Shown here: one piece after another, positions 35,775 through 45,270 of the stretch | How the letters are laid out: each line of letters opens with the position of its first letter | How positions within the stretch are numbered: the stretch's first letter is position 1 | From: Streptomyces dengpaensis | Lineage (GTDB): Bacteria; Actinomycetota; Actinomycetes; Streptomycetales; Streptomycetaceae | Direction of reading: 5' to 3' | DNA: 64,000 nucleotides | NCBI RefSeq assembly: GCF_002946835.1 | Contig: NZ_CP026652.1 | Coordinates: 3,720,001-3,784,000 of the forward strand | The notes under the pieces: generated by a model | Databases searched by the model: none | What the model was told of the DNA's origin: nothing | Seen by the model: the letters and a program-made list of their open reading frames with translations, nothing else | Made by a program: the position numbers and the translations under genes

Positions 35775-36908
35775 TCAGAACCCGACGGAGCTCAGCGCGC
35801 TCAGGCCCACGTCGGCGTAGGAGTGCTTGCCGGTGACGAAGATGTTGACGCCGTAGTAGTTGAACAGCCAGCAGGCGAAGGCGATCAGCGCGATGTAGGC
35901 GGCCTTGCGGCCCTTCCAGCCGGCCGTGGCGCGGGCGTGGAGGTAGCAGGCGTACGCGACCCAGGTGATGAATGCCCAGGTCTCCTTGGGGTCCCAGCCC
36001 CAGTAGCGGCCCCAGGCGTCGCCCGCCCAGATCGCGCCCGCGATGATCGTGAAGGTCCACAGCGGGAAGACAGCGGCGTTCACGCGGTACGCGAACTTGT
36101 CGAGCGAGGCCGAGGCGGGCAGCCGCTCCAGGACGGAGGTCGCGAAACGGCCGGGCTTTCCGCCGCCCGCGAGCTTGTTCTCGTACGAGTCCTTGAAGAG
36201 GTAGAGCAGCGTGCCGACGGCGCCCACGTAGAAGACGGCGCCGCAGAGGATCGCGGTCGAGACGTGGATGTACAGCCAGTACGAGTGCAGAGCGGGAACC
36301 AACTGGTCGCTCGCGGTGTACAAGACAGTGACGGCGAGACCGAGATCGAGGAGGACCGTCGTGGTCAGGAACAGGCCGAGCCAGCGGACGTTCTTCTTCA
36401 GCGCGAGCAGCGAGAGGTACACGCCGACGGCGACGGTGGTGAAGGTGATGTTGAACTCGTACATGTTGCCCCACGGCGCCCGCTCCACGGAGAGCGCGCG
36501 CGAGAGAACGCCGGCGAACTCGACGATGAAGGCAAGCGCGGTGAGGGACACGGCGATACGGCCGTAGAGGTCGCCCTGCTCGTCCCCGCCGTGCGCACCG
36601 GGCCCGTCGGGCACGTCACGTGCGCCGGCCGCGGACCGGGTGACGACCTGCGGCCGCTCCAGGACGGCGGTGCCGCCCGCCTGCTTCACGGTGACCGCGG
36701 GAGCGGCGGCCTTGGCCGTCCCGGGCTCCTTGGTGAGCGCGGCGGCCGTACGGGCGACCTTGCTGCGGCTGCCGAAGAGCCACTCGGCGATGTACGCGAA
36801 GAACGCCAGGGTGTAGACGGCCATCGCGGAGTAGATCAGCGTGTTGCTGATATTGGCGAGGTTTTCGTTGGTGGCCGTGGCCAGTTCGGTTGCGGCGGCG
36901 AGAGTCAC
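35775..36908 (-). CDS. ccsB: Cytochrome c biogenesis protein CcsB (ResC)
   Basis: A 377-residue membrane protein of the CcsA/ResC haem-handling family in system II cytochrome c maturation. The tryptophan-rich WWD-type motif is visible as WGRYWGWDPKETWAFITW, and conserved His residues flank it (YLHARATAG; GNMYEFN region before). Six to eight helices. GTG 36908 overlaps the resB stop in GTGA. It works with ResB to carry haem across the membrane and ligate it to apocytochrome c. Confidence 0.95.
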   Translation of the reverse strand: MTLAAATELATATNENLANISNTLIYSAMAVYTLAFFAYIAEWLFGSRSKVARTAAALTKEPGTAKAAAPAVTVKQAGGTAVLERPQVVTRSAAGARDVPDGPGAHGGDEQGDLYGRIAVSLTALAFIVEFAGVLSRALSVERAPWGNMYEFNITFTTVAVGVYLSLLALKKNVRWLGLFLTTTVLLDLGLAVTVLYTASDQLVPALHSYWLYIHVSTAILCGAVFYVGAVGTLLYLFKDSYENKLAGGGKPGRFATSVLERLPASASLDKFAYRVNAAVFPLWTFTIIAGAIWAGDAWGRYWGWDPKETWAFITWVAYACYLHARATAGWKGRKAAYIALIAFACWLFNYYGVNIFVTGKHSYADVGLSALSSVGF

Positions 36909-38764
36909 TTGTTCTCAGCCCCTTCGGCGGCAGGTACGGGGGGTTCGGCGTCGGGGTGCGGTTCGTCTTCGGCGGGCTCGGCGGGCTCGTCGGCCTTCGT
37001 GGGCGCCTGTTCGTGTACGAGCGCGGCCAGGTCGCCGAGTTCCTCGGGAAGCTTCGCGGACTCGCTGCGGCCGAGACCGGCCATCTCGACGACGGTGACT
37101 CCGTCGGCGCCGGTGGTGGCCCGCACCCAGACGCGGCGGCGCTGGATGAACAGCGACCCGGCGAGACCGAAGATCGCGGCGAAGGCTCCGGCCAGCGCCG
37201 ACACGCTGCCGGGCTGCTGAGCGACCTGGAAGCCGGCCCATTCCTTGACGTCCTTCTCGAAGGTGATCGAGCCGGCGCCGTTCGGCAGCTGCATGGTCTC
37301 GCCGGGCAGCAGCCGCTTCTTGAGGATGTCGCCCTTCGCGTCCTTGAACTGCTTCATCTTGGAGGTGTCCAGTTGGTACACGTTCTGCGGAATGCCCGAG
37401 TTGACCCCCAGGCTGCCGTGGTAGCCGGACAGGGCGAGCACGGGATAGTCGAGCGCGGGGAACACGGAGAACATGTCGCCCTTGCCCGCCCCCGCGAAGG
37501 TCGGCACGAAGAAGGCGGCGAAGCCGAGCTGTTCGCTGCGGCCCTGCGCGTTCTTGTAGCCGTCCATGACCTTGATCGCGCCCTGCGAGGTGACATTCGA
37601 GTCGAGCGGCAGCATCGGCACGGCGTCGCGGTAGACGACGTTGTCCTTGCCGTCCCGGACCGTGACGACGGGCGCGTAGCCGTGGCTGACCAGGTAGACC
37701 TTCGAGTCGCCGATCTCCAGCGGCTCGTTGACCTTGACGGTGGTCTTCTTCTCCTTGCCGTAGGCGCCCTCGCTGTAGGTGAGCTCCGCCTGGTACGTGC
37801 GCGGGGTGCCCTTGTTGGGCCCGCTCCGCTCGTACGTGCCGGTGAAGTTCTTCAGGTCGAAGCTGAACGGCGTGAGGTCGTCGTCGCTGAAGAGGTTGCC
37901 GGACTTGAAGTCGTCGTACTGAGAGAGCGTGTTCGAGAATCCGCCGCCCTCGACGATCAGCTTGTTGCCCTCCGACTTGAAGAGCTGGCCCCAGGCGAAG
38001 GCGACGAGCAGCACAATCAGCGCGATGTGGAAGATCAGGTTGCCGGCCTCGCGGAGGTAGCCCTTCTCGGCGGCGACGGCGTTGCCGTCGACATGGGCCC
38101 GGAACCGGTGCTGTTTGAGCACCGTGAGGGCGGCCTCGCGGACCTGCTCGGGCTCGGCGTCGGTGCGCCAGGTCGCGTACGCGGGCAGCCGGGTCAGCCG
38201 CTTGGGCGCGCCCGGCGGACGGCCGCGCAGCTGCCCGACGAACTGCCAGGTGCGCGGCACGATGCAGCCGATGAGCGAGACGAACAGAAGGATGTAGATC
38301 GCCGAGAACCACACGGAGCTGTAGACGTGGAAGAGCCCGAGCTTGTCGTAGATCGGCCCCAGCACGCTGTGCGCGTCCTTGAAGTCCGCCACCTTCACCG
38401 CGTCGGTCCCGGACTGCGGGATCAGCGAGCCGGGGATCGCCCCGAGCGACAGCAGGAAGAGCAGGATCAGCGCGACCCGCATGGACGTCAGCTGCCGCCA
38501 GAACCAGCGGGCCCAGCCGAGGACCTCCCGGCCGGACCAGGCCAGCCACCCGGCGACACCGGGCCCGCGCATCCCGCCGAACGAGCCGGGCACAGCCGTC
38601 TCCACGGGGGCGGTGGAGAGCTGGGATCCGGCCGCGCCGAGATCGCGCGCGTCCTGTGCCTCCTGCGCCGCCTGTGCCGTACCGGTGTCCGTCGTCTCGC
38701 CGGTGTCCGCCGCCTCGCGGGTCTCGCCGGTGTCCGTCGTCTTGCCGGTGTCAGTCGTGCTCAT
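36905..38764 (-). CDS. resB: Cytochrome c biogenesis protein ResB
   Basis: A 619-residue ResB/Ccs1 protein. After a low-complexity Thr/Gly/Asp N-terminus (TDTGETT repeats, about 1-30) come three helices (RVALILLFLLSLGAIPGSLI; WFSAIYILLFVSLIGCIVP; LIFHIALIVLLVAFAWGQLF), a long outside domain and a final helix. It is the partner of CcsB in the haem-delivery complex. Start ATG 38764, 3 bp after the ccdA stop. Confidence 0.95.
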   Translation of the reverse strand: MSTTDTGKTTDTGETREAADTGETTDTGTAQAAQEAQDARDLGAAGSQLSTAPVETAVPGSFGGMRGPGVAGWLAWSGREVLGWARWFWRQLTSMRVALILLFLLSLGAIPGSLIPQSGTDAVKVADFKDAHSVLGPIYDKLGLFHVYSSVWFSAIYILLFVSLIGCIVPRTWQFVGQLRGRPPGAPKRLTRLPAYATWRTDAEPEQVREAALTVLKQHRFRAHVDGNAVAAEKGYLREAGNLIFHIALIVLLVAFAWGQLFKSEGNKLIVEGGGFSNTLSQYDDFKSGNLFSDDDLTPFSFDLKNFTGTYERSGPNKGTPRTYQAELTYSEGAYGKEKKTTVKVNEPLEIGDSKVYLVSHGYAPVVTVRDGKDNVVYRDAVPMLPLDSNVTSQGAIKVMDGYKNAQGRSEQLGFAAFFVPTFAGAGKGDMFSVFPALDYPVLALSGYHGSLGVNSGIPQNVYQLDTSKMKQFKDAKGDILKKRLLPGETMQLPNGAGSITFEKDVKEWAGFQVAQQPGSVSALAGAFAAIFGLAGSLFIQRRRVWVRATTGADGVTVVEMAGLGRSESAKLPEELGDLAALVHEQAPTKADEPAEPAEDEPHPDAEPPVPAAEGAENK

Positions 38765-38767
38765 GGG

Positions 38768-39544
38768 TCAGATCCCTACCGTGAAGCCGTCGGACCAGGT
38801 CTGCATCTGCTGCACGATGCTGTCCCACGCACCGGTGAGCAGGAGCAGGCCGGTCACGATCATCATGCCGCCGCCGATCCGCATCACCCACGCGTAGTGC
38901 GCCTTGACCCAGCCGAAGGCACCGAGCGCCTTGCGGAAGGCGACCGCGGCGAGGACGAAGGGGATGCCGAGACCGAGGCAGTACGCGACGGTCAGTATGG
39001 CCCCTCGGCCGGCGCTCGCCTCATTGATCGCGAGAGCCTGCACGGAGGAGAGGGTCGGGCCGAGGCAGGGGGTCCACCCGATCGCGAAGAGCGCGCCGAG
39101 CAGCGGAGCGCCCGAGAGTCCGGCCACCGGCCGCTTGTGGAAACGGAATTCGCGCTGGGTGAGCCAGGGCATCAGACCCAGGAAGAAGACACCCATGAGG
39201 ATCATGAGCACGCCGAGCACCTTGGACAGCGTGCCCTGGTACTCCTGCAGGGTCGACCCGAAGTATCCGAACAGCGCGCCGCCGGAGACGAACACGGCGG
39301 TGAAGCCGAACACGAACAGACCCGCGCCCGCCACCATCCGCCCCCGTCTGGCGTCCGCCAGGTCGGTGCCGCTCACCCCGGTGACGTACGACAGGTAGCC
39401 GGGCACCAGCGGCAGTACGCACGGCGAGAAGAAGGAGACGAGTCCGCCGAGCACGGCGATCGGCAGGGCGAGCAGCAGGGCGCCGCCGAAGACCGTCTCG
39501 TTCCTGCCGGTGGACTCGGCCAGGGTCATGGCGAGGAGGGACAC
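38768..39544 (-). CDS. ccdA: Thiol-disulfide carrier CcdA
   Basis: A 258-residue DsbD-beta/CcdA membrane protein with six helices. The two redox Cys are in SFFSPCVLPLVPGY and GWTPCLGPTLSS. It passes electrons outward to ResA. GTG 39544 lies 6 bp after the resA stop. Confidence 0.95.
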   Translation of the reverse strand: MSLLAMTLAESTGRNETVFGGALLLALPIAVLGGLVSFFSPCVLPLVPGYLSYVTGVSGTDLADARRGRMVAGAGLFVFGFTAVFVSGGALFGYFGSTLQEYQGTLSKVLGVLMILMGVFFLGLMPWLTQREFRFHKRPVAGLSGAPLLGALFAIGWTPCLGPTLSSVQALAINEASAGRGAILTVAYCLGLGIPFVLAAVAFRKALGAFGWVKAHYAWVMRIGGGMMIVTGLLLLTGAWDSIVQQMQTWSDGFTVGI

Positions 39545-39550
39545 GTCAGG

Positions 39551-40183
39551 TCACTTCTCCGCGAGGACGGGGGCGAGCATCTTGCGCAGGTTGTCCTCGC
39601 TGAGCGCCTGGAGCGTCCTGGCCGCGACCTTCCCGTCCCGGTCGATGATGAGCGTGGAGGGGATCAACTGCGGGTTCAGCGTGCCCTTCTCGAAGCGGAG
39701 CATCAGCTTGCCCGTCGGGTCGTACAGGCTCGGGTAGGTGACCCCGAACTCCTTCTCGAACGCCAGGGCCGGACTGGTGCTGGAGTCGCGGGTGTTGATG
39801 CCCACGAACTGCACGCCCTGGTCCTTGGTGTCCTGATACACCTTCTCGAGATTCTTGGCCTCGGCGCGGCACGGCGCGCACCACGAGCCCCAGACGTTGA
39901 GGACGACGACCTTGCCCGTGTAGGCGCGGACGTCCAGTTGCCTGCCGTCGACGGTCGTGCCGGAGAGGTCGGGGATGGCGGCCCGCTCGCCCTTGGCCGC
40001 GGTGTCGACGCCGTCCTTGCCGGCGACGAAGTTGGTGTTGCCCGCTCCTCCGGAGGTGCCCCCGGAACCGCAGGCGGACAGAAGGAGCGCCGCGACGGCG
40101 GCCCCGGCGGTCAGCAGGGCGGCGCGGCTACGGGTGCGGTGCGGGCGCTGGTCGGCACGGCAGGCGGGCGAGGCGGCACTCAT
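39551..40183 (-). CDS. resA: Thioredoxin-like lipoprotein ResA
   Basis: A 210-residue TlpA/ResA protein. Signal peptide with lipobox LLLSACGSG (Cys about residue 38), then a thioredoxin fold with active site WCAPC (NVWGSWCAPCRAEAK) and the cis-Pro region PSTLIIDRDG. It reduces apocytochrome c cysteines before haem attachment. First gene of the ccs run. ATG 40183. Confidence 0.94.
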   Translation of the reverse strand: MSAASPACRADQRPHRTRSRAALLTAGAAVAALLLSACGSGGTSGGAGNTNFVAGKDGVDTAAKGERAAIPDLSGTTVDGRQLDVRAYTGKVVVLNVWGSWCAPCRAEAKNLEKVYQDTKDQGVQFVGINTRDSSTSPALAFEKEFGVTYPSLYDPTGKLMLRFEKGTLNPQLIPSTLIIDRDGKVAARTLQALSEDNLRKMLAPVLAEK

Positions 40184-40249
40184 GTGAAAAGTTTCGCATG
40201 CCCGTTTCGGGGATCTTCCGCACCCCCCTTGCAGGTGGAAACCCGCATT

Positions 40250-41536
40250 TCACGCGGCCTGTCCACCCAGGTAGGACTTCCAGCCGGCGGCCGGCTCCTG
40301 TCCCACCTCCAGCGACTGGAGCCTGGTCAGCACCTCGGGCTTCTGTACGTCCAGCCAGTCCACGAACTGCCGGAAGGAGACGAGGCGTACGTCCGCGCCC
40401 TTCTCCTTCTCGCGGGCTATGTACGTGAAGGCCCCCTCGACGGCGTCCATGTATATGCCGCCGTTCCACTCCTCGAAGTGGTTGCCGATGAAGAAGGGTG
40501 CACGATTTGTCTCGTATGCCCGCTTGAATCCGGCTATGTAGGAATGGGTCGCCTGGGTGCGCCAGGCCGGGTAGTTGTACGAGGGTGCCTTGGTCGAGTT
40601 GACCGACTGGTTGGCGAGGATGTTGTAGTCCATCGAGAGCACCTCGAAGGTGTGTCCCGGGAAGGGCATCGCCTGCAGCGGCAGGTCCCACAGGCCCTGG
40701 TGCTTGCGCGGCCAGCGCTGAACACCGCCTGGCGAGGAGGCGTCGTAGCGCCAGCCGAGCTCCTTGGCGGTGGGCAGCAGGTTGTCCCGGCCGAGCAGAC
40801 ACGGGGTGCGGCCGCCTATGAGCTCCTTCTCGTAGTCGAAGGGCAGCGCGGGCAGATCGGTCCAGCCCGCGTTGGTCCGCCACTCCTTCACGAAGGACTT
40901 CGCCTGGTCGATCTCGCTGCGCCACTGCGCGGACGTCCAGTTGGCGACCGAGCCGGAACCGGCGCAGAAATGACCGTTGAAATGCGTGCCGATCTCGTGG
41001 CCGTCGAGCCAGGCCCGACGGACGAGCTTCAGCGTCGCCTTGATGTGATCGTCGGTGAGATAACCGATGTCCGAGGCGCCCTTGGGGTTATTGGGCGGCA
41101 CGTACATGCGCTTTTTCGACTCGGGCAGCAGATACAGCCCCGAGAGAAAGAACGTCATGTGCGCGTCGTGATCTTTGGCGAGTTCGAGAAAGCGGTCGAA
41201 GAGACCGGCGCCGACCTCTCCCGCGCCGTCCCAGGAAAAGACCACGAACTGCGGGGGAGTCTCGCCGGGTTCCAACGGCCGAGGCGACTTGGGCTGGTTG
41301 GGCTGCTTGCCGGTGAAGGCGGTGGAGCCGTCACCGATGGGACGTGCGGGGTGCTTCGGGGCGCCCGGCCGCCCGCTCCCGGAACCCTGGGTGTCGCCGC
41401 CCCGACTCACACCGTCCTGCCGTGCGGCACCGGAACCGGGACCGGTACCCGTACCGGTCCCGCACGCCGCGAGTCCCACCGCGGCCGCGGCACCTGCCCC
41501 GAGGCCGATCATTCCCCTCCGGCTGACGTCCCGCAT
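40250..41536 (-). CDS. Tat-exported lipoprotein polysaccharide deacetylase-like
   Basis: A 428-residue exported protein. A twin-arginine signal (SRRGMIGLGAG) ends in a lipobox (GLAACGTG), then a Gly/Thr/Ser-rich spacer. The catalytic fold resembles the NodB/polysaccharide deacetylase family: FSWDGAGE supplies Asp and GHEIGTHFNGHF supplies the two metal His. The ATG at 41536 suits the Tat motif; an open frame continues to 41587. Substrate unknown; cell-wall polysaccharide is likely. The 66-bp gap to resA could hold a promoter. Confidence 0.82.
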   Translation of the reverse strand: MRDVSRRGMIGLGAGAAAAVGLAACGTGTGTGPGSGAARQDGVSRGGDTQGSGSGRPGAPKHPARPIGDGSTAFTGKQPNQPKSPRPLEPGETPPQFVVFSWDGAGEVGAGLFDRFLELAKDHDAHMTFFLSGLYLLPESKKRMYVPPNNPKGASDIGYLTDDHIKATLKLVRRAWLDGHEIGTHFNGHFCAGSGSVANWTSAQWRSEIDQAKSFVKEWRTNAGWTDLPALPFDYEKELIGGRTPCLLGRDNLLPTAKELGWRYDASSPGGVQRWPRKHQGLWDLPLQAMPFPGHTFEVLSMDYNILANQSVNSTKAPSYNYPAWRTQATHSYIAGFKRAYETNRAPFFIGNHFEEWNGGIYMDAVEGAFTYIAREKEKGADVRLVSFRQFVDWLDVQKPEVLTRLQSLEVGQEPAAGWKSYLGGQAA

Positions 41537-41718
41537 GCCGTCCCCATTTCGTCGCGCCCTCCCAACTGGCTCCCAGCTGGCACTCATTCAGAGGGCGCGA
41601 CGAAGACGGAGGTTCCATCAAACGCGCATTTTTTGTCTGTTTTACGAAGTAACACGTATAAGGAACGACTCCATACGTACGTGGGTCTACACGTACACGA
41701 GTCTCCCCATATAGGGAT

Positions 41719-42444
41719 CTACGCGCCGAACGCCTTGTCCTTCCCCTTCACCGGCTTGGCGCCCGCGAGGAGATGGGCCGGGACGAGATCGCGTGCAGGC
41801 TCGGTGTAGCCCACGGACACGATCTTGTCGCCCTTGTAGGTGAAGGTCGTCAGGGACGCCAGCGTGCACTGCCGCTTGCGCGGGTCGTGCCACAGCCGCC
41901 GCTTCTCCACGTAGCTGCGCACGATCCAGATCGGCAACTGGTGGCTGACCAGCACCGCTTCATGCCCGCGCGCGGCGTCCTTGGCCGCGTCCAGCGCCCC
42001 CATCATCCGTACGACCTGATCCACGTACGGCTCGCCCCAGGAGGGCTTGAACGGGTTGACGAGGTGCTTCCAGTTCTCCGGCCGCTTCAGCGCGCCGTCG
42101 CCCACGCCGAACGTCTTGCCCTGGAAGACGTTGTCGGCCTCGATCAGCCGGCCGTCGGTCGCGAGATCCAGCCCGTGCGCCTTGGCGATCGGGGTGGCCG
42201 TCTCCTGCGCCCGCTCCAGCGGCGAGGCGACGACATGCGTCACGTCGCGCGACGCGAGGTGCTCGGCGACCCGCTCGGCCATCTGCCGCCCCAGCTCGGA
42301 CAGGTGGTACCCGGGCAGCCGCCCGTACAGAACGCCGTCCGGGTTGGCGACCTCGCCATGCCGCATCAGGTGGACGACGGTGATGTCGTCCGCGTTGCCG
42401 ACGCTCCCGTGGCGGCCGTTGCCGCCGTTGCCGCCGTTGCTCAT
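41719..42444 (-). CDS. Histidine phosphatase (phosphoglycerate mutase family)
   Basis: A 241-residue histidine phosphatase. The phosphohistidine motif is [10 protein letters not shown] and the second His is in LVSHQLPIW. The N-terminus is a Gly/Asn tail ([12 protein letters not shown]). ATG 42444 overlaps the hemL stop (ATGA), so it follows hemL in one transcript. Physiological substrate unknown. Confidence 0.9.
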   Translation of the reverse strand: MSNGGNGGNGRHGSVGNADDITVVHLMRHGEVANPDGVLYGRLPGYHLSELGRQMAERVAEHLASRDVTHVVASPLERAQETATPIAKAHGLDLATDGRLIEADNVFQGKTFGVGDGALKRPENWKHLVNPFKPSWGEPYVDQVVRMMGALDAAKDAARGHEAVLVSHQLPIWIVRSYVEKRRLWHDPRKRQCTLASLTTFTYKGDKIVSVGYTEPARDLVPAHLLAGAKPVKGKDKAFGA

Positions 42445-43757
42445 GCCGTGGCCTCCGCCGCTGCCCGTGCCGCCGCCGGAAGGGCGTTGGCAATCCGCTG
42501 AACCGCCTGGTCGTCGTGGGCCGCCGACACGAACCACGACTCGAAGGAGGACGGCGGCAGATACACGCCCTGCGCCAGCATCGAGTGGAAGAACGCGGTG
42601 TAACGGAAGGACTCCTGCGCCTTGGCGTCCTCGTAGTCGCGCACCTGACGCCCGGTGAAGAAGACGGAGAACATGTTGGAGGCGTTCTGCAGCCGGTGCA
42701 CCACGCCCTCCTTGGTGAGCGCCTCGGTCACCAGCGTCCGGATCTGCTCCGAGACCGCGTCGACCTTGCCGTACGCCGCGTCGTCGAGCAGCCGCAGCTG
42801 GGCAAGCCCGGCGGCGGTGGCGACGGGGTTGCCCGACAGCGTGCCCGCCTGGTACACCGGGCCCACGGGGGCGAGGTGCGCCATGACATCGGCCCGCCCG
42901 CCGAAGGCGGCGGCGGGGAACCCTCCGCCCATGACCTTGCCGAAGGTCATGAGATCCGGCCGGACGCCGTCAATCCCGTACCAGCCGGCCTTGCTGGTGC
43001 GGAACCCGGTCATGACCTCATCGGAGATGAACAGGGCGCCGTTCTTCGCGCAGGCGTCCTTGAGTCCCTGGTTGAAGCCGGGCGCGGGCGGCACCACGCC
43101 CATGTTCCCGGGCGAGGCCTCGGTGATCACGCAGGCGATCTCGCCGGGGTGCGCGTGGAAGGCGGCGTGCACGGCTTCGACATCGTTGTAGGGAAGGACG
43201 ATGGTGTCGCCGGCCTGGGCGCCGGTGACGCCCGGGGTGTCGGGCAGCGCGAAGGTGGCCACCCCACTGCCCGCGGCGGCGAGTAGGGAGTCCACATGCC
43301 CGTGATAGCACCCGGCGAACTTGATCACCTTCGACCGCTGGGTGAACCCGCGGGCGAGTCGGATGGCGGACATGGTCGCCTCGGTCCCACTGGAGACGAG
43401 CCGGACCTGCTCGACGGGCTCGACGCGGGCGACGATCTCCTCGGCGAGCGCGACCTCGCCCTCACCGGGCGTACCGAAGGATGTACCGCGAGAGACGGCA
43501 TCCTGGACGGCGGCGATGACCTCGGGGTGGGAGTGGCCGAGGATCATCGGCCCCCAGGAGCAGACGAGGTCGACGTACTCACGGCCGTCGGCGTCGGTGA
43601 GGTACGGGCCGTCACCGGACACCATGAACCGGGGCGTACCGCCCACGGCGCGGAAGGCGCGCACGGGCGAGTTCACGCCGCCGGGCGTGACAACCGTCGC
43701 ACGGTCGAATAGAGACTGCGAGGCTGGTGCTTCGTAGGGATAAGGCAGTTCGGTCAT
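42441..43757 (-). CDS. hemL: Glutamate-1-semialdehyde 2,1-aminomutase HemL
   Basis: A 438-residue PLP enzyme making 5-aminolevulinate, the first committed tetrapyrrole precursor by the C5 route. The PLP Lys is in [11 protein letters not shown] and the substrate-proximal stretch is [10 protein letters not shown]. The gene begins at ATG 43757. Next to the cytochrome c set, it fits respiratory haem supply. Confidence 0.96.
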   Translation of the reverse strand: MTELPYPYEAPASQSLFDRATVVTPGGVNSPVRAFRAVGGTPRFMVSGDGPYLTDADGREYVDLVCSWGPMILGHSHPEVIAAVQDAVSRGTSFGTPGEGEVALAEEIVARVEPVEQVRLVSSGTEATMSAIRLARGFTQRSKVIKFAGCYHGHVDSLLAAAGSGVATFALPDTPGVTGAQAGDTIVLPYNDVEAVHAAFHAHPGEIACVITEASPGNMGVVPPAPGFNQGLKDACAKNGALFISDEVMTGFRTSKAGWYGIDGVRPDLMTFGKVMGGGFPAAAFGGRADVMAHLAPVGPVYQAGTLSGNPVATAAGLAQLRLLDDAAYGKVDAVSEQIRTLVTEALTKEGVVHRLQNASNMFSVFFTGRQVRDYEDAKAQESFRYTAFFHSMLAQGVYLPPSSFESWFVSAAHDDQAVQRIANALPAAARAAAEATA

Positions 43758-44122
43758 GACCTGCGACGTCTCCGACTCCGGGGGCTAGTGACCTCCTCAG
43801 GGTAGGCCAGGGGCCGCGGGCGGCCGTGAACGGAGGATTCCCGCTCAACGTACGGCTGTGATGTAGGGAAGATCCCGGCCATCGTGGTGGCCGGTGGACG
43901 GGTCCCCGGTACAACGGCCGGGCGCCGTCCCCCGGCCATCTGCGAAACTGGGACTTCGTACGGACAGGTCACACGAACGATGGCGTTCAGGGGCCCGCGA
44001 ATATCCTGCGGACAGGTGTTTCAACGCACGTTTCGGCGTGCGGCCGTGGGGGAGGTCACTGTCACGATGATCGGGTTGCGTGGCGGGGGTCGCGCGCCTT
44101 AGAAAAGCAGTCGGGTGGAGAT
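43758..44122. other. Gap between hemL and the next gene
   Basis: About 365 bp between divergent genes. Open frames exist (for example 43884-44102 on the plus strand) but none has coding character, so I see only promoter space for hemL and the hypothetical gene. Confidence 0.5.
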
Positions 44123-44809
44123 ATGCATCGCGGTGGCGGACTGGGCGAGGGGACCGATGACCTCGGTCCTCGGCGTGCCCGGCGGGGAAGGCACCGACGC
44201 GAAGCGGAGGAGGCGGCCGAGACCCGGGCCGGACAGGCACAGGGATCGCAGGGATCTCCGGGAGCGCACGGTTCTCAAGGGCCTCAGGGATCGCAGGTAT
44301 CGCAGGGTGAGTCCGACCGGCTCGACCGCACGGTCGACCGGCTGCGGGCGGGGAGCGGGAATGGTGGCCGGGTGGGGGTGACGTACAAATACTTCGGCGC
44401 GCCGGACGGAGCGACGGCGGCCCGCGTCCCGATCTCGATGCGCCCCGAGGAGCTCGGCGGCGACGAACTCGGCATGAACGGCATGTTCACCAAGATCAAG
44501 CCGGAGACGATGGCCGCGATGGTCCTCACCGGCATCGAGGGCGTCCCCCTCCACAAGGTCCCCCCACTGGAACTCGTCGTCCTCCACCCCGACTACGCCG
44601 TCGTCAAACTCCCCATGACCGTCGTGGATCCCCTGCGGGGCATCGGCGAGGAGGCGGTCGGCGCGGCGGCCTTCATCTGGTCGACGGTGCCGGACCGGGG
44701 CGGACCGCGGGATGCGTTCAACGTGTATCAGCTGCTGCACGAGTGGCAGGACTTCAGCCATCGGCTGCATGAGGCGGGGCATCAGCCGTACTGCCTGGTG
44801 TGGCCCTGA
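44123..44809 (+). CDS. Conserved hypothetical with collagen-like linker
   Basis: A 228-residue protein. The C-terminal about 145 residues (from VTYKYFGAPDGATAARVPIS) read as a conserved actinomycete domain, with VLTGIEGVPLHKVPPLELVV and FNVYQLLHEWQDFSHRLHEA. The N-terminus is Arg/Glu-rich and has a collagen-like Gly-X-Y run (GSQGSPGAHGSQGPQGSQ). ATG 44123 has GGTGGAG just upstream. A shorter form starting near 44377 is possible. Function unknown. Confidence 0.7.
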   Translation: MHRGGGLGEGTDDLGPRRARRGRHRREAEEAAETRAGQAQGSQGSPGAHGSQGPQGSQVSQGESDRLDRTVDRLRAGSGNGGRVGVTYKYFGAPDGATAARVPISMRPEELGGDELGMNGMFTKIKPETMAAMVLTGIEGVPLHKVPPLELVVLHPDYAVVKLPMTVVDPLRGIGEEAVGAAAFIWSTVPDRGGPRDAFNVYQLLHEWQDFSHRLHEAGHQPYCLVWP

Positions 44810-44835
44810 ACTGGAGAACTCGCCTGATCAGGTCA

Positions 44836-45260
44836 CCACGGTTGGTCAGCGGCCGGCGCTGAGGTGCCGCCTGCCCCGGCTCCTCCGAGACCGCGCGGAT
44901 CCGGCTGGGCCGCCACCGGCGTGCGACTCTCACCGCACCGGGCTCTCCACGGTTTCTGCTGCAAGCGTGGTTGGGCAGGACCCATGGGCTAGGGATCTTG
45001 GCGATTCCCCGGTAGCGGTACCGGGTGATGGGGACTGCTGCGAGATTGAACAGTTCGACCCCCTCCACTACTGGCCTGTTCCATCGACCCCTGGCCGGGT
45101 TGACGAGCCAGCGGCGGACCTCCATCCCGCTCCAGCGGTGCAGCGTGCGCCACCATCTGGCAGTACTGGCACGTCCCGGCTTTGTCAGGACCGCTCCCGC
45201 CCTCCCCGGCACCTCCCGGGAAAGGCTGTCCTCAGCTTCACCGCCCTGCTGCGAGTACGC
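44836..45260 (-). mobile_element. Probable 3' remnant of a group II intron
   Basis: On the minus strand an open stretch resembles the last part of an intron-encoded reverse transcriptase/maturase: RWWRTLHRWSG, then VELFNLAAVPITRYRYRGIA and KIPSPWVLP. It is followed by RNA-like sequence with the hallmark GGAGAGCCCGGTGCGGTGAG, GAGTCGCACGCCGG and a 3' tail like gcacctcagcgccggccgct, as at intron ends. The upstream catalytic domains are absent. Recognition is by recollection of such ends, not by alignment. Confidence 0.5.
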
Positions 45261-45270
45261 CAAGGGGTGA

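Noticed and set aside
36890..41809. 1639-codon plus-strand ORF
   Set aside because: It lies antisense to resB, ccdA, resA and the deacetylase, all of which have clear family motifs.
43884..44102. 72-codon ORF before the hypothetical gene
   Set aside because: No ribosome site, no domain, ends at a chance stop in promoter space.
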